Shown: positions 43,584 through 53,460 of the stretch, piece by piece
Layout of the letters: each line of letters starts with the position of its first letter
How positions within the stretch are numbered: position 1 is the first letter of the stretch
Source: Kitasatospora cheerisanensis KCTC 2395
Lineage (GTDB): Bacteria > Actinomycetota > Actinomycetes > Streptomycetales > Streptomycetaceae
Assembly: GCF_000696185.1 (NCBI RefSeq)
Contig: NZ_KK853997.1
Coordinates: 3,727,767 to 3,791,766 of the forward strand
Reading direction: 5' to 3'
DNA length: 64,000 nucleotides
Made by a program: the position numbers and the translations under genes
The notes under the pieces: generated by a model
The model's database searches: none
Told to the model about the DNA's origin: nothing
The model's input: the letters and a program-made list of their open reading frames with translations, nothing else

Positions 43584-44465
43584 TCAGACCATGCCGCGCT
43601 GCATCGCCTCGCACACCGCGGTGCTCTCGCGGACGCCGAGGCCGAGTCCGGCGGCGCAGTGGGTGAGCCAGCGGGCCATGCCCTCGGGAGTGCCCTCCAG
43701 GTAGCCCAGCAGCGCCTGCCGGTAGGCGGCGGTGCCGAGTTCGGCGAGGCCGACCTCGGCGGGGCAGATCGCCTTCGGGTCGAGGCCCTCGGCGGTCAGC
43801 ACGATCCGCTGGGCGGTCCGGGCGACCAGCCCGTTGTAGCTGCCGAAGGGGCGCAGCGCGAGCAGTTCGCCGTGCACGACGGCGGCAACCACCAGGGCGG
43901 GCGCGCCACCGGTGGGGCGCTCGGCGCGGGCGGCCAGCAGGCCGGCCAGCTGGTCGAGGCGGGCGGCCACCTCGTCGGCGGAGGGCGGCGGCGGGAGTTC
44001 GCCGACCGGGCCCTCGGGCGCCGTGCCCTCGGTGGCGGCGAGTTCGCGCGGGAACAGCGGCGCGGCGCTCTCGCCGGCCCGGCGGGGGCGGCCGGCGGAC
44101 GGGTCGGCGTCGCCGACGGCGAGCAGGTGCAGGCGGGCCAGCACCTGGAGCGGGGAGGTGCGCCAGACGCTGAGCAGCTGGCCGGCCTCGGCGGACAGCC
44201 GGAGGGCCGCGCCGATCGTCCGGGCTTCGGGGTCGGCGCCGAAGTCGGTGCGGCGGCGGACCTCTTCGAGCGGCCAGTCGGCGCCTTCGAGGGCGGCGGA
44301 GGCGCGGGCGCCGCGCAGGGCGGACTCGGACGTCACCTCGCCCGCCCGGCGCCGCATCACGCGGTGGCCGTAGAGCCGGTCGACGTTCTTGCGCACCTCG
44401 GCGACGGCCTCGGGGACCCCGGCCAGCTGGGCCAGCGGGGCGAGCGGGTCTGTTCCTGTGGTCAC
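43584..44465 (-). CDS. Fic-like protein with degenerate active-site motif
   Basis: A 293-residue helical protein. VVHGELLALRPFGSYNGLVA then RTAQRIVL aligns with the Fic motif HxFx(D/E)GNGRxxR, but the first His is Arg, the acidic residue is Ser and the GNGR core is YNGLVAR. AMP-transfer by the usual mechanism is thus unlikely. An N-terminal helical part (ALRGARASAALEGADWPLEE) fits the Fic inhibitory-helix area. Streptomycete homologues are often labelled oxidoreductase without evidence. GTG at 44465 has no ribosome site; TACTCT lies 9 bases upstream, so it may be leaderless. Confidence 0.7.
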   Translation of the reverse strand: MTTGTDPLAPLAQLAGVPEAVAEVRKNVDRLYGHRVMRRRAGEVTSESALRGARASAALEGADWPLEEVRRRTDFGADPEARTIGAALRLSAEAGQLLSVWRTSPLQVLARLHLLAVGDADPSAGRPRRAGESAAPLFPRELAATEGTAPEGPVGELPPPPSADEVAARLDQLAGLLAARAERPTGGAPALVVAAVVHGELLALRPFGSYNGLVARTAQRIVLTAEGLDPKAICPAEVGLAELGTAAYRQALLGYLEGTPEGMARWLTHCAAGLGLGVRESTAVCEAMQRGMV

Positions 44466-44720
44466 CTACCCGAGAGTAATGAATCCTCCCGGCGACCGGG
44501 CGGCAACCCCCGGGTCACCCTTTCGTGGCAATCCGCCCTTCCCCCGTGTTCGATGCCCCAAACCACCGCTAGCATGAGCGCTAATCGGTGACGATAACGG
44601 TTTCCAACAAGGCCGAGCTTTCCCACAAGGCCGATCGCAGCGGCGGGGCCGCCCCACCCTCGCGCGGGCGCCGCGCACCGAGCCACAGCACTACAGAGCC
44701 ACAGAGCCGGAGACTCAGAG

Positions 44721-45707
44721 ATGAAGATCGCCTTCGTCGGCAAGGGCGGCAGCGGCAAGACCACGCTGTCCGCACTGTTCATCCGCCACCTGGCCGCCGG
44801 CGGCTGTCCGGTGGTCGCCGTGGACGCGGACATCAACCAGCACCTCGGCCCGGCACTCGGCCTGACGGACGATCAGGCCGCCGCGCTGCCCTCGCTCGGC
44901 GCGCACCTGCCGGAGATCAAGGAGTACCTGCGCGGCACCAATCCACTGATCCGCTCCGCCGAGGAGATGATCAAGACCACCCCGCCCGGCCCCGGCTCCC
45001 GCCTGCTGCGGATCGTCGAGGAGAACCCGGTGTACGCGGCCTGCGCCCGGCCGATCGCCCTGGACGAGGGCTCGGTGCGCCTGATGGCGACCGGCGCGTT
45101 CACCGAGGAGGACCTCGGGGTGGCCTGCTACCACTCCAAGGTCGGCGCGGTGGAGCTGCTGCTCAACCACCTGCTGGACGGCCCGGACGAGTACCTGGTC
45201 ACCGACATGACGGCCGGCTCCGACTCGTTCGCCTCCGGCCTGTTCACCCGCTTCGACCTGACCTTCCTGGTCGCCGAGCCGACCCGCAAGGGCGTCTCGG
45301 TGTACCGCCAGTACAAGGAGTACGCCCAGGACTTCGACGTCCACCTGCGGGTGATCGGCAACAAGGTGCAGAGCGCGGACGACCTGGCCTTCCTGCGCCG
45401 CGAGGTCGGCGAGGACCTGTACGCCGCGTTCGGGCACTCGGACTGGGTGCGCCGGCTGGAGCGCGGGGACGAGCCGCCGCTGCGCGAGCTGGAGCCCGCC
45501 AACCGGGAGGTGCTGGGCCGGCTGCGGACCGCCGCGGACGCCGCCCACCAGCTGCGCGACCCGGGCCGCTACAGCGCCCAGGCGGCCCGCTTCCACCAGC
45601 GCAACGCGGAGAGCTGGGGCAACGCCAAGGTCGGCACGGACCTGGCCGCCCAGGTGGACCCGGACTACGTGCTGGGCGCCGGGCAGCCCCGGACCGCCGG
45701 GGTCTGA
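44721..45707 (+). CDS. CooC/ParA-like P-loop ATPase
   Basis: A 328-residue MinD-superfamily ATPase starting MKIAFVGKGGSGKTTLSALF, with the deviant Walker A GKGGSGKTT at residues 8-16. Switch regions are VVAVDADINQHLGPALGL and YLVTDMTAGSDSFASGLFTR, and FLVAEPTRKGVSVYRQY follows. This is the CooC type, usually involved in inserting nickel or other metals, or in partition-like tasks; no CO dehydrogenase or hydrogenase genes are nearby. Function unknown. A 13-bp hairpin terminator follows the stop. Confidence 0.85.
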   Translation: MKIAFVGKGGSGKTTLSALFIRHLAAGGCPVVAVDADINQHLGPALGLTDDQAAALPSLGAHLPEIKEYLRGTNPLIRSAEEMIKTTPPGPGSRLLRIVEENPVYAACARPIALDEGSVRLMATGAFTEEDLGVACYHSKVGAVELLLNHLLDGPDEYLVTDMTAGSDSFASGLFTRFDLTFLVAEPTRKGVSVYRQYKEYAQDFDVHLRVIGNKVQSADDLAFLRREVGEDLYAAFGHSDWVRRLERGDEPPLRELEPANREVLGRLRTAADAAHQLRDPGRYSAQAARFHQRNAESWGNAKVGTDLAAQVDPDYVLGAGQPRTAGV

Positions 45708-45721
45708 GCCGCCCGCCAGAA

Positions 45722-45751
45722 GGGCCGGCCGTCCTGCTGGACGGCCGGCCC
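45722..45751 (+). terminator. hairpin terminator after the CooC-like gene
   Basis: gggccggccgtcc pairs exactly with 45739-45751 over 13 bp around a TGCT loop, 15 bases after the stop. Confidence 0.85.
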
Positions 45752-46042
45752 CTTCGGCGTTCCCCGGGCGTTTCATGCCTGGTCCGGGCACCACACGATG
45801 TGGTGAAAAGCCCTTTTGCGCTTCCACTGGACGAACACGCTGTGCAAAAGTTTCATTACTCTCGGTTTGCCAACTCTTGAACCCGGGTCGCCACTGGCCA
45901 TCGCCGCGCGCCCCGGGCCCGCGCGGCCACCCCTCGTTCGGCCGCCCCGCCACACCCGCTGCGATCCACGACAGCCGATCCGACCGAGACCCCACCGCCG
46001 GACCTGACTGCGTCCGTTCCCCCGGAAGAAGACGGGAAAGAC
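45752..46042. other. upstream region of the SulP-carbonic anhydrase gene
   Basis: No gene is accepted here. It has a low-GC stretch (45800-45880) with a perfect 7-bp palindrome (45789-45805), a second inverted pair cttttgc / gcaaaag (near 45813 and 45844) and a TTCATTACTCTCGG 14-mer (45852-45865) also found before the Fic-like gene. This is probably the control region of the transporter, with a long leader. Confidence 0.45.
45789..45805. promoter_or_regulatory. perfect palindrome caccaca-cga-tgtggtg
   Basis: A 7-bp inverted repeat with a 3-base centre, in the low-GC control region 238 bases before the SulP-carbonic anhydrase start. It looks like a repressor operator, but no known consensus is recognised. 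Confidence 0.4.
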
Positions 46043-48403
46043 ATGACCCTCGACGTCTCCAGCGCCCCCATCGCCTCCGACACCACCGACCACGCCCCGC
46101 CGGGCGGCGCCGCCGCTCCCCCGGGGCAGCGGGTGCGCACGCTGCTCGCGCACGACCTGCCGGCCTCGCTGGCGGTGTTCCTGATCGCGGTGCCGTTCTC
46201 GCTCGGCATCGCCCTGGCCACCGGCGCTCCGCTGACGGCCGGCCTGGTCGCCGCCGCCGTCGGCGGACTGGTGGCCGGCCTGCTCGGCGGCACCCACCTC
46301 CAGGTCAGCGGCCCCTCCGCCGCACTCACCGTGGTCACCGCCGGGGTGATCGCCCAATACGGCTGGCAGACCGCCTGCCTGGTGACGGTCGCCGCCGGGC
46401 TGCTGCAGCTGCTGCTCGGCTCGCTGCGGGTGGCCCGCGCCGCGCTCGCCGTCTCCCCCGCCGTGGTGCACGGCCTGCTGGCCGGTGTCGGCATCACCAT
46501 CGCGATCGCCCAACTGCACGTCATCCTCGGCGGCACGCCGCACAGTTCGGCCCTCGCCGACCTGCGCGCGCTGCCCGGCGAGCTGGCCGGGCCGCACCCG
46601 CCCGCGCTGGCGGTCGGCCTGCTCGCGCTCGCGATCCTCTTCGGCTGGCCGAAGCTCGGCCGGCTCCCCGGCCCGGCCGGCCGGTTCGGCGCCCGGCTGG
46701 CCCGGCTGCCCGCCGCGCTGCTCGCGGTCGCCGCCGCCACCACGCTGTCGCTGATCGCCGAGCTGAGCCTGGCCCGGGTCGAGCTCCCGGTGTGGGAGCA
46801 CCACCAGTTCTTCGCGCTGCCGCCCACGGGCGTGCTGACCGGCCACTGGGCGGCGCTGCTCGGCCTGGTGCTCACGGTGGCCGCGGTGGCCGGCGTCGAG
46901 TCGCTGCTCTCCTCGGTCGCCGTCGACCGGATGACCCGCCGGACCGGCGACCTGGACCGCGAGCTGCGCGCCCAGGGCGCGTCCAACCTGCTGTCGGGGC
47001 TGCTCGGCGGCCTCCCGGTGGCCGGCGGCGCGGTGCGGTCCACCGCCAATGTGCAGGCCGGCGCGGCCACCCGGATGTCCGCGGTGCTGCACGGCTGCTG
47101 GGTGCTGCTCGCGGCGCTGGTGCTGACGGCCGGGCTGCGCCGGATCCCGCTGGCCGCGCTCGCCGCGCTGGTGCTGGTGGTCGGCGTGCAGATGGTGAGC
47201 TTCGCGCACATCCGGCGGGTGCACCGGCACCGCGAGTTCCCGGTCTACCTGGCCACCGTGCTCGGCGTGGTGCTGCTCGGTGTCCCGCTCGGGGTGCTGC
47301 TGGGCGGCTCGGTCGCCGTGCTGCTCGCCCTCTACCGGCTGACGCGGGCCCATGTCGACGTGGTCACCGAGCCGGACGGCTCCTGCACCGTCCGCACCCA
47401 CGGGCCGCTGACCTTCGTGGCCGTTCCCAAGCTGAGCCGGGCGCTGGCCCGGATCCCCGTCGGCACCCGGGTGACGGTCCGGCACGACGGCTCGTTCCTC
47501 GACCACGCCGCGTTCGAGGCGCTGCACGCCTGGCGCGCCGACCACCAAGCCGCGGGCGGCCCGGTCTCGATGTCGACGGACAGCCGGGCGCGGGAGGTGC
47601 TCGATCCGGACGGCACCGTGCTGGCCGACGACGCGCCCGGCGGCCACCACTGCAGTCCGTGGACGCCCTGGGTGGGCCACCACTGCATCGAGCAGAGCGA
47701 GGACGATCCGCACGTGCGGCTGTTGCACGGCGTGCGCGGCTTCCAGCAGCACACTGCCCCGCTGGTCCGCCGGGAGCTGGCCCGGCTGGCGCGCGACGGC
47801 CAGACCCCCTCGCAGCTCTTCCTCACCTGCGCGGACTCCCGGATGGTCACCAGCATGATCACCAGCTCCGGCCCGGGCGACCTCTTCACCGTCCGGAACG
47901 TCGGCAACCTGGTGCCCGCCCCGTACGAGCCGGGCGCGGCGGACGATTCGGTGGCGGCGGCCGTCCAGTACGCGGTGGAGGTGCTGGAGGTCGCCTCGAT
48001 CACGGTCTGCGGGCACTCCGGCTGCGGCGCGATGAAGGCCCTGCTGGACGGGGTGACGGAGCAGCAGGGGCCGCCGACCGCGCTGGCCCGGTGGCTGCGC
48101 AACGGGCGCGGCTCGCTGGCCCGGCTGCGGCGGGCCCCGGCGGAGTTCGAGGGCCGCGCGGCGGTGGACGTGGCCGAGCAGCTGTGCATCACCAACGTGG
48201 TGCAGCAGCTCGACCAGCTGATGGCCAATCCGGCGGTGGAGCGCCGGGTCTCGGCGGGATCGCTGCGGCTGGTCGGGATGTACTTCGACCTCGCCACCGC
48301 CCAGGCCTATGTGATGGACCGTGAGACCGGCCGGTTCGTGCCGGTGCACGCGGAGGCCGGGCACGGCCACGAGCCGGAGCCCGAACCGGAGCTGGCCGCC
48401 TGA
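46043..48403 (+). CDS. SulP-family anion transporter fused to beta-carbonic anhydrase
   Basis: A 786-residue fusion. Residues about 30-430 are a SulP transporter with some 11 helices (LPASLAVFLIAVPFSLGIAL, the GLVAGLLGGTHLQVSGPSAA motif, GGAVRSTANVQAGAATRMSA). A STAS-like stretch (about 445-520) is short. Residues about 560-770 are a beta-carbonic anhydrase with zinc ligands in CADSRMV and HSGCGAM. The SulP-CA type (as in Rv3273) probably takes up bicarbonate and interconverts it with carbon dioxide at the membrane. The ATG follows GGAAGAAGACGGGAAAG. Confidence 0.93.
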   Translation: MTLDVSSAPIASDTTDHAPPGGAAAPPGQRVRTLLAHDLPASLAVFLIAVPFSLGIALATGAPLTAGLVAAAVGGLVAGLLGGTHLQVSGPSAALTVVTAGVIAQYGWQTACLVTVAAGLLQLLLGSLRVARAALAVSPAVVHGLLAGVGITIAIAQLHVILGGTPHSSALADLRALPGELAGPHPPALAVGLLALAILFGWPKLGRLPGPAGRFGARLARLPAALLAVAAATTLSLIAELSLARVELPVWEHHQFFALPPTGVLTGHWAALLGLVLTVAAVAGVESLLSSVAVDRMTRRTGDLDRELRAQGASNLLSGLLGGLPVAGGAVRSTANVQAGAATRMSAVLHGCWVLLAALVLTAGLRRIPLAALAALVLVVGVQMVSFAHIRRVHRHREFPVYLATVLGVVLLGVPLGVLLGGSVAVLLALYRLTRAHVDVVTEPDGSCTVRTHGPLTFVAVPKLSRALARIPVGTRVTVRHDGSFLDHAAFEALHAWRADHQAAGGPVSMSTDSRAREVLDPDGTVLADDAPGGHHCSPWTPWVGHHCIEQSEDDPHVRLLHGVRGFQQHTAPLVRRELARLARDGQTPSQLFLTCADSRMVTSMITSSGPGDLFTVRNVGNLVPAPYEPGAADDSVAAAVQYAVEVLEVASITVCGHSGCGAMKALLDGVTEQQGPPTALARWLRNGRGSLARLRRAPAEFEGRAAVDVAEQLCITNVVQQLDQLMANPAVERRVSAGSLRLVGMYFDLATAQAYVMDRETGRFVPVHAEAGHGHEPEPEPELAA

Positions 48404-48437
48404 CGGTTCGGCCGACCGCCGACGGCGGAGAGGAGTA

Positions 48438-48470
48438 CAGGGGCGCGTGGAGAATTCTCCAGCGCCCCTG
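48438..48470. terminator. bidirectional hairpin terminator
   Basis: caggggcgc and gcgcccctg flank tggagaattctcca, giving a stem of about 16 bp with one bulge around the GAATTC centre. It lies between the convergent SulP-carbonic anhydrase and peptidase-like genes. Confidence 0.75.
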
Positions 48471-48478
48471 ATTGTGCG

Positions 48479-49000
48479 TCAGCCGCCGGTCCGGCGGTTG
48501 AGCAGGTTGGCCAGGTCCGCCGGGGTGACGTAGCCGGGCCAGCGGTGGTCCTCGAACAGGTGGACGCCGGCGTCCTGGTAGCACTGGTCGACGAGTTGCG
48601 AGCAGATCATGTGCTTGGTGGAGGCGACGTAGCGCCGGAGCAGCGGGCCCGCGGGGAGGCGCAGGCGGGCGGCGCCGAGGGCGAGGTAGTCGGCGAAGCT
48701 GTAGGGGGTGCCGAGGTAGGAGCGGGCAGCGGTGGTGATGGCGGTGCGCTGGTCGTCGGTGAGCGGTATGCGGCCGCTGGACCAGAGCACGGGGTGGCCG
48801 TCGTAGTTGCCGAGCGGGCTGAGCGCCGCCCCGCCGGGCTGGGCCTCGACCAGGAGGCCGTCACCGACGAGGACGAAGGCGTGTTCGTAGTCGGAGAATC
48901 CGTCGCCGTTGAGGAATTGGCCGATCCGGATCAGGCGGCCGGTGCGGCCGTCCATGCGGACGACCGCGAAGTCGCCGGGCCGGGGTGAGGTGTCGGTCAT
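48479..49000 (-). CDS. NlpC/P60- or YiiX-like papain-fold cysteine hydrolase
   Basis: A 173-residue protein of the permuted papain-fold group. The likely catalytic His is H40 in SDYEHAFVLVGDG and the Cys is C133 in KHMICSQLVDQCY; that order (His before Cys) is the permuted YiiX/LRAT type. It lacks a signal peptide, so it would act in the cytoplasm, unlike cell-wall NlpC/P60 enzymes. Substrate unknown. GGGGG precedes the ATG at 49000. Divergent from acs. Confidence 0.8.
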   Translation of the reverse strand: MTDTSPRPGDFAVVRMDGRTGRLIRIGQFLNGDGFSDYEHAFVLVGDGLLVEAQPGGAALSPLGNYDGHPVLWSSGRIPLTDDQRTAITTAARSYLGTPYSFADYLALGAARLRLPAGPLLRRYVASTKHMICSQLVDQCYQDAGVHLFEDHRWPGYVTPADLANLLNRRTGG

Positions 49001-49311
49001 GCGGAACCCCCGTCACTGTCGCGTACGGTGATGGGTTGCGTACCGTCAGTGGAGTACCGGGGCCGGGGGTCGTCAAGGTGCTGGGCGGGATTGACCGGAG
49101 CCGGGGGCGGGAAGGCGTCGGGAGGGCCGGCCGAGCGACGGCGGGAGGCGTCCACCAGGGGCGCAGCCTGCTGCCGGGTCAAAGGTCTACACCAATTTTC
49201 CGGAGCCTCTTGTCAACACGGCTCTTGGCCTGGTGAGCTGTGCGCTGGGACACACGGGACCATCCCTCCGCACGGGGTTCCCGGTATTTGAGACTCGATG
49301 AGGAGTGCGCG
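49001..49311. other. intergenic region upstream of acs, 311 bp
   Basis: No gene is visible. It contains a DasR-like site (49182-49196) and, just after it, a less GC-rich stretch 49190-49210 that may hold the acs promoter. Confidence 0.45.
49182..49196. promoter_or_regulatory. dre-like site (DasR) upstream of acs
   Basis: aaggtctacaccaat matches the streptomycete DasR-responsive element (core TGGTCTAGACCA, with variants such as GGTCTACACCA) in all core positions except the first. It is about 116 bases before the acs start. DasR senses aminosugar phosphates, and N-acetylglucosamine breakdown releases acetate, so a link to acs is reasonable; it is inference. Confidence 0.45.
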
Positions 49312-51264
<1,953 letters not shown>

Positions 51265-51279
51265 TCCACCGTCAGGCAC

Positions 51280-51323
51280 CGGGCCGGGCCCGCTCCGTGA
51301 GACATCGGGGCGGGCCCGGCCCG
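51280..51323 (+). terminator. hairpin terminator after acs
   Basis: cgggccgggcccg at 51280-51292 pairs with 51311-51323 over 13 bp, with an 18-base loop, 15 bases after the acs stop. Confidence 0.65.
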
Positions 51324-51492
51324 TCGTCGTTCCCCGGGGGTCGAACGCTCATAAAGTAGGACGGAACGACATACCTCTTGCCGCGCCCCGTAGGATGTCA
51401 AGGAATCATCAAGGATCTGAGGCGCGCCGGGAAGTCTGGTCGGCACTGCACCACCCGTGTGTCCGCATGCCGCCCGCCTCAGGAGGTCCCCC

Positions 51493-52782
51493 GTGGCCAG
51501 CCCGTCCAACGAGCGCCGTCAGTTCCTCGGCCTGCTCCCGCTGCCCGAACGCCGCTTCCTCGCCGACGCGCTGCGCACCGAGACGGTCGGCGGAGTGCTG
51601 CTGCTGGGAGCCGCGGTCATCGCGCTGATCTGGGCGAACGTCTGGCCGCACGCCTACGAGACGGTCCGCGGGCTGACCTTCGGCCCGTCCGCGCCGCTGC
51701 ACCTCGACCTCCCGCTGGAGGCCTGGGCGCAGGACGGGCTGCTGACGATCTTCTTCTTCGTCGCCGGGATCGAGCTGAAGCGCGAGTTCGTGGCCGGGGA
51801 GCTGCGCACGCCGAGCGCGGCGCTGCTGCCGGTGGTGGCGGCGGCCTGCGGCGTGGCGCTGCCGGCGGTGCTGTACACGGTGGTGAACGCGGTCGGCGAC
51901 GGGCACCCGGCGGGCTGGGCGATCCCGACCGCCACCGACATCGCTTTCGCGCTGGGCGTGCTGGCCGTGGTGGGCAGTCACCTGCCGTCGGCCCTGCGGG
52001 CGTTCCTGCTCACTCTGGCGGTGGTGGACGACCTGATCGCGATCCTGATCATCGCGGTTTTCTACTCGACCGGCATCACCTTCTGGGCGCTGGGCGCGGC
52101 GTTCGCGGGCCTGGTGCTGTTCTGGTTCCTGCACCGGCGCGGGGTGGGCCGCTGGTGGCTGATGGTGCCGCTGGGCGTGGCGGTCTGGGCGCTGATGCAC
52201 GAGAGCGGCGTCCACGCGACGGTGGCCGGCGTGGCGATGGGCCTGATCCTGCGCTGCCACCGCGAGGAGGGCGAGGAGCACTCCCCCGGCGAGCGGATCG
52301 AGCACCTGGTGCGGCCGCTGTCGGCGGGTTTCGCGGTGCCGGTGTTCGCGCTGTTCGCGGCGGGGGTGCCGGTGTCGGGGAAGGTGCTGGGCGAGGTGTT
52401 CACCGAGGCGGCGCCGCTGGGCGTCGTGATCGGCCTGCTGGTCGGCAAGTCGGTGGGCATCTTCGGCGGCACCTGGCTGGCGGCCCGTTACACCCGGGCC
52501 ACTCTGAATCCGCAGCTGACCTGGTCCGACATGTTCGCGCTGTCCACCGTGGCGGGCATCGGCTTCACGGTGTCGCTGCTGATCAGCGACCTGGCCTTCG
52601 TCGACGACCCGCATCTGGCGGAGCTGTGCAAGGAGGCGGTGCTGGTCGGTTCGCTGACCTGCGCGGTGGTCGGCACCCTGCTGCTGAAGCGCCGCAACCG
52701 GTACTACCGGCAGCTGTGCGAGGAGGAGGACCGCGACTCGGACGGCGACGGGATCCCCGATGTGTACCAACGGCAGGGATGA
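51493..52782 (+). CDS. nhaA: Na+/H+ antiporter NhaA
   Basis: A 429-residue antiporter with about 12 helices. It exports sodium in exchange for protons. The paired aspartates are in ILAVVDDLIAI-type sequence (LTLAVVDDLIAILIIAV), and WAIPTATDIAFALGVLAVVG and FFFVAGIELKREFVAGELR are family marks. GTG at 51493 has AGGAGG 6 bases upstream. The C-terminus ends DRDSDGDGIPDVYQRQG, a pattern like one calcium-binding thrombospondin type-3 loop, after an acidic patch. Confidence 0.95.
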   Translation: MASPSNERRQFLGLLPLPERRFLADALRTETVGGVLLLGAAVIALIWANVWPHAYETVRGLTFGPSAPLHLDLPLEAWAQDGLLTIFFFVAGIELKREFVAGELRTPSAALLPVVAAACGVALPAVLYTVVNAVGDGHPAGWAIPTATDIAFALGVLAVVGSHLPSALRAFLLTLAVVDDLIAILIIAVFYSTGITFWALGAAFAGLVLFWFLHRRGVGRWWLMVPLGVAVWALMHESGVHATVAGVAMGLILRCHREEGEEHSPGERIEHLVRPLSAGFAVPVFALFAAGVPVSGKVLGEVFTEAAPLGVVIGLLVGKSVGIFGGTWLAARYTRATLNPQLTWSDMFALSTVAGIGFTVSLLISDLAFVDDPHLAELCKEAVLVGSLTCAVVGTLLLKRRNRYYRQLCEEEDRDSDGDGIPDVYQRQG

Positions 52783-52908
52783 CACGCCGTCCGGCGGGCA
52801 CCCGGAGTGGTGCCCGACTCGCCAGTAGGGGCATGATGCTGAGCTGACACACACGTGCGTGACACACCCTCAGCACGCCTCGTCCAGCCCGCGAAATGGA
52901 GACCGCCG

Positions 52909-53382
52909 ATGGCCGCAGGAGCCACCAACCCGAACGGCGCCCGCGTCCCGCACGAGGGCGAGCGCACCGTCGGCGAGCTGTTCGCCGCCGCCTCCGCCGA
53001 GCTGTCCAGCCTGGTGCACGACGAGATCGCCCTGGCCAAGGCCGAGATCAAGGCGGACGTGGTGCGCGGCGGCATCGGCACCGCGGCCGGGGTGGTGGCG
53101 GGCGTGGTGGCGCTGGCGTCGATCCCGATGTTCTCGTTCGCCTTCGCCTGGGGCCTGCAGGCACTGGGCATCACCACCGGCTGGTCGTTCGCCATCGTCG
53201 GCGGCGCGTACGTGCTGATCGCCGCGTTCCTGGCGTTCATGATGATCCGTTACTTCAAGAAGGTCCGGAAGCCGGAGCGCACCATCGCCGGCGCGCAGGC
53301 CACCGCGCAGGTGCTGAAGAACGCCAAGCCGCGGCCGGCCACCAAGGAGGAGATCGACCGGGCGCTGGGCCGGATCCAGTGA
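52909..53382 (+). CDS. holin-like small membrane protein (DUF1469, Phage_holin_3_6)
   Basis: A 157-residue protein with two adjacent membrane helices (GIGTAAGVVAGVVALASIPM and WSFAIVGGAYVLIAAFLAFM) between polar ends. RTVGELFAAASAELSSLVHD then EIALAKAEIKADV is the helix before the membrane part seen in DUF1469 proteins. No phage genes are nearby, so it is a chromosomal family member, not a phage holin. GGAG precedes the ATG at 52909. Role unknown. Confidence 0.87.
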   Translation: MAAGATNPNGARVPHEGERTVGELFAAASAELSSLVHDEIALAKAEIKADVVRGGIGTAAGVVAGVVALASIPMFSFAFAWGLQALGITTGWSFAIVGGAYVLIAAFLAFMMIRYFKKVRKPERTIAGAQATAQVLKNAKPRPATKEEIDRALGRIQ

Positions 53383-53460
53383 CCGGCGGCCGGTAACGGT
53401 TTGCGCCCCGGTGCGAGTGCCGGGCAGGTACGGAGGACGCGGGTATGACAGGCTGCGGGT

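Noticed and set aside
45773..45856. 27-codon minus-strand ORF starting MKLLHSVFVQWKRKRAFHHI in the low-GC region before the SulP gene
   Set aside because: Coherent sequence but no ribosome site and it overlaps the presumed promoter region of the transporter; nothing else supports translation.
52909..53382. Prophage signal from the holin-like protein
   Set aside because: DUF1469 proteins are common chromosomal proteins; no phage structural, lysin or integrase genes are in the window.
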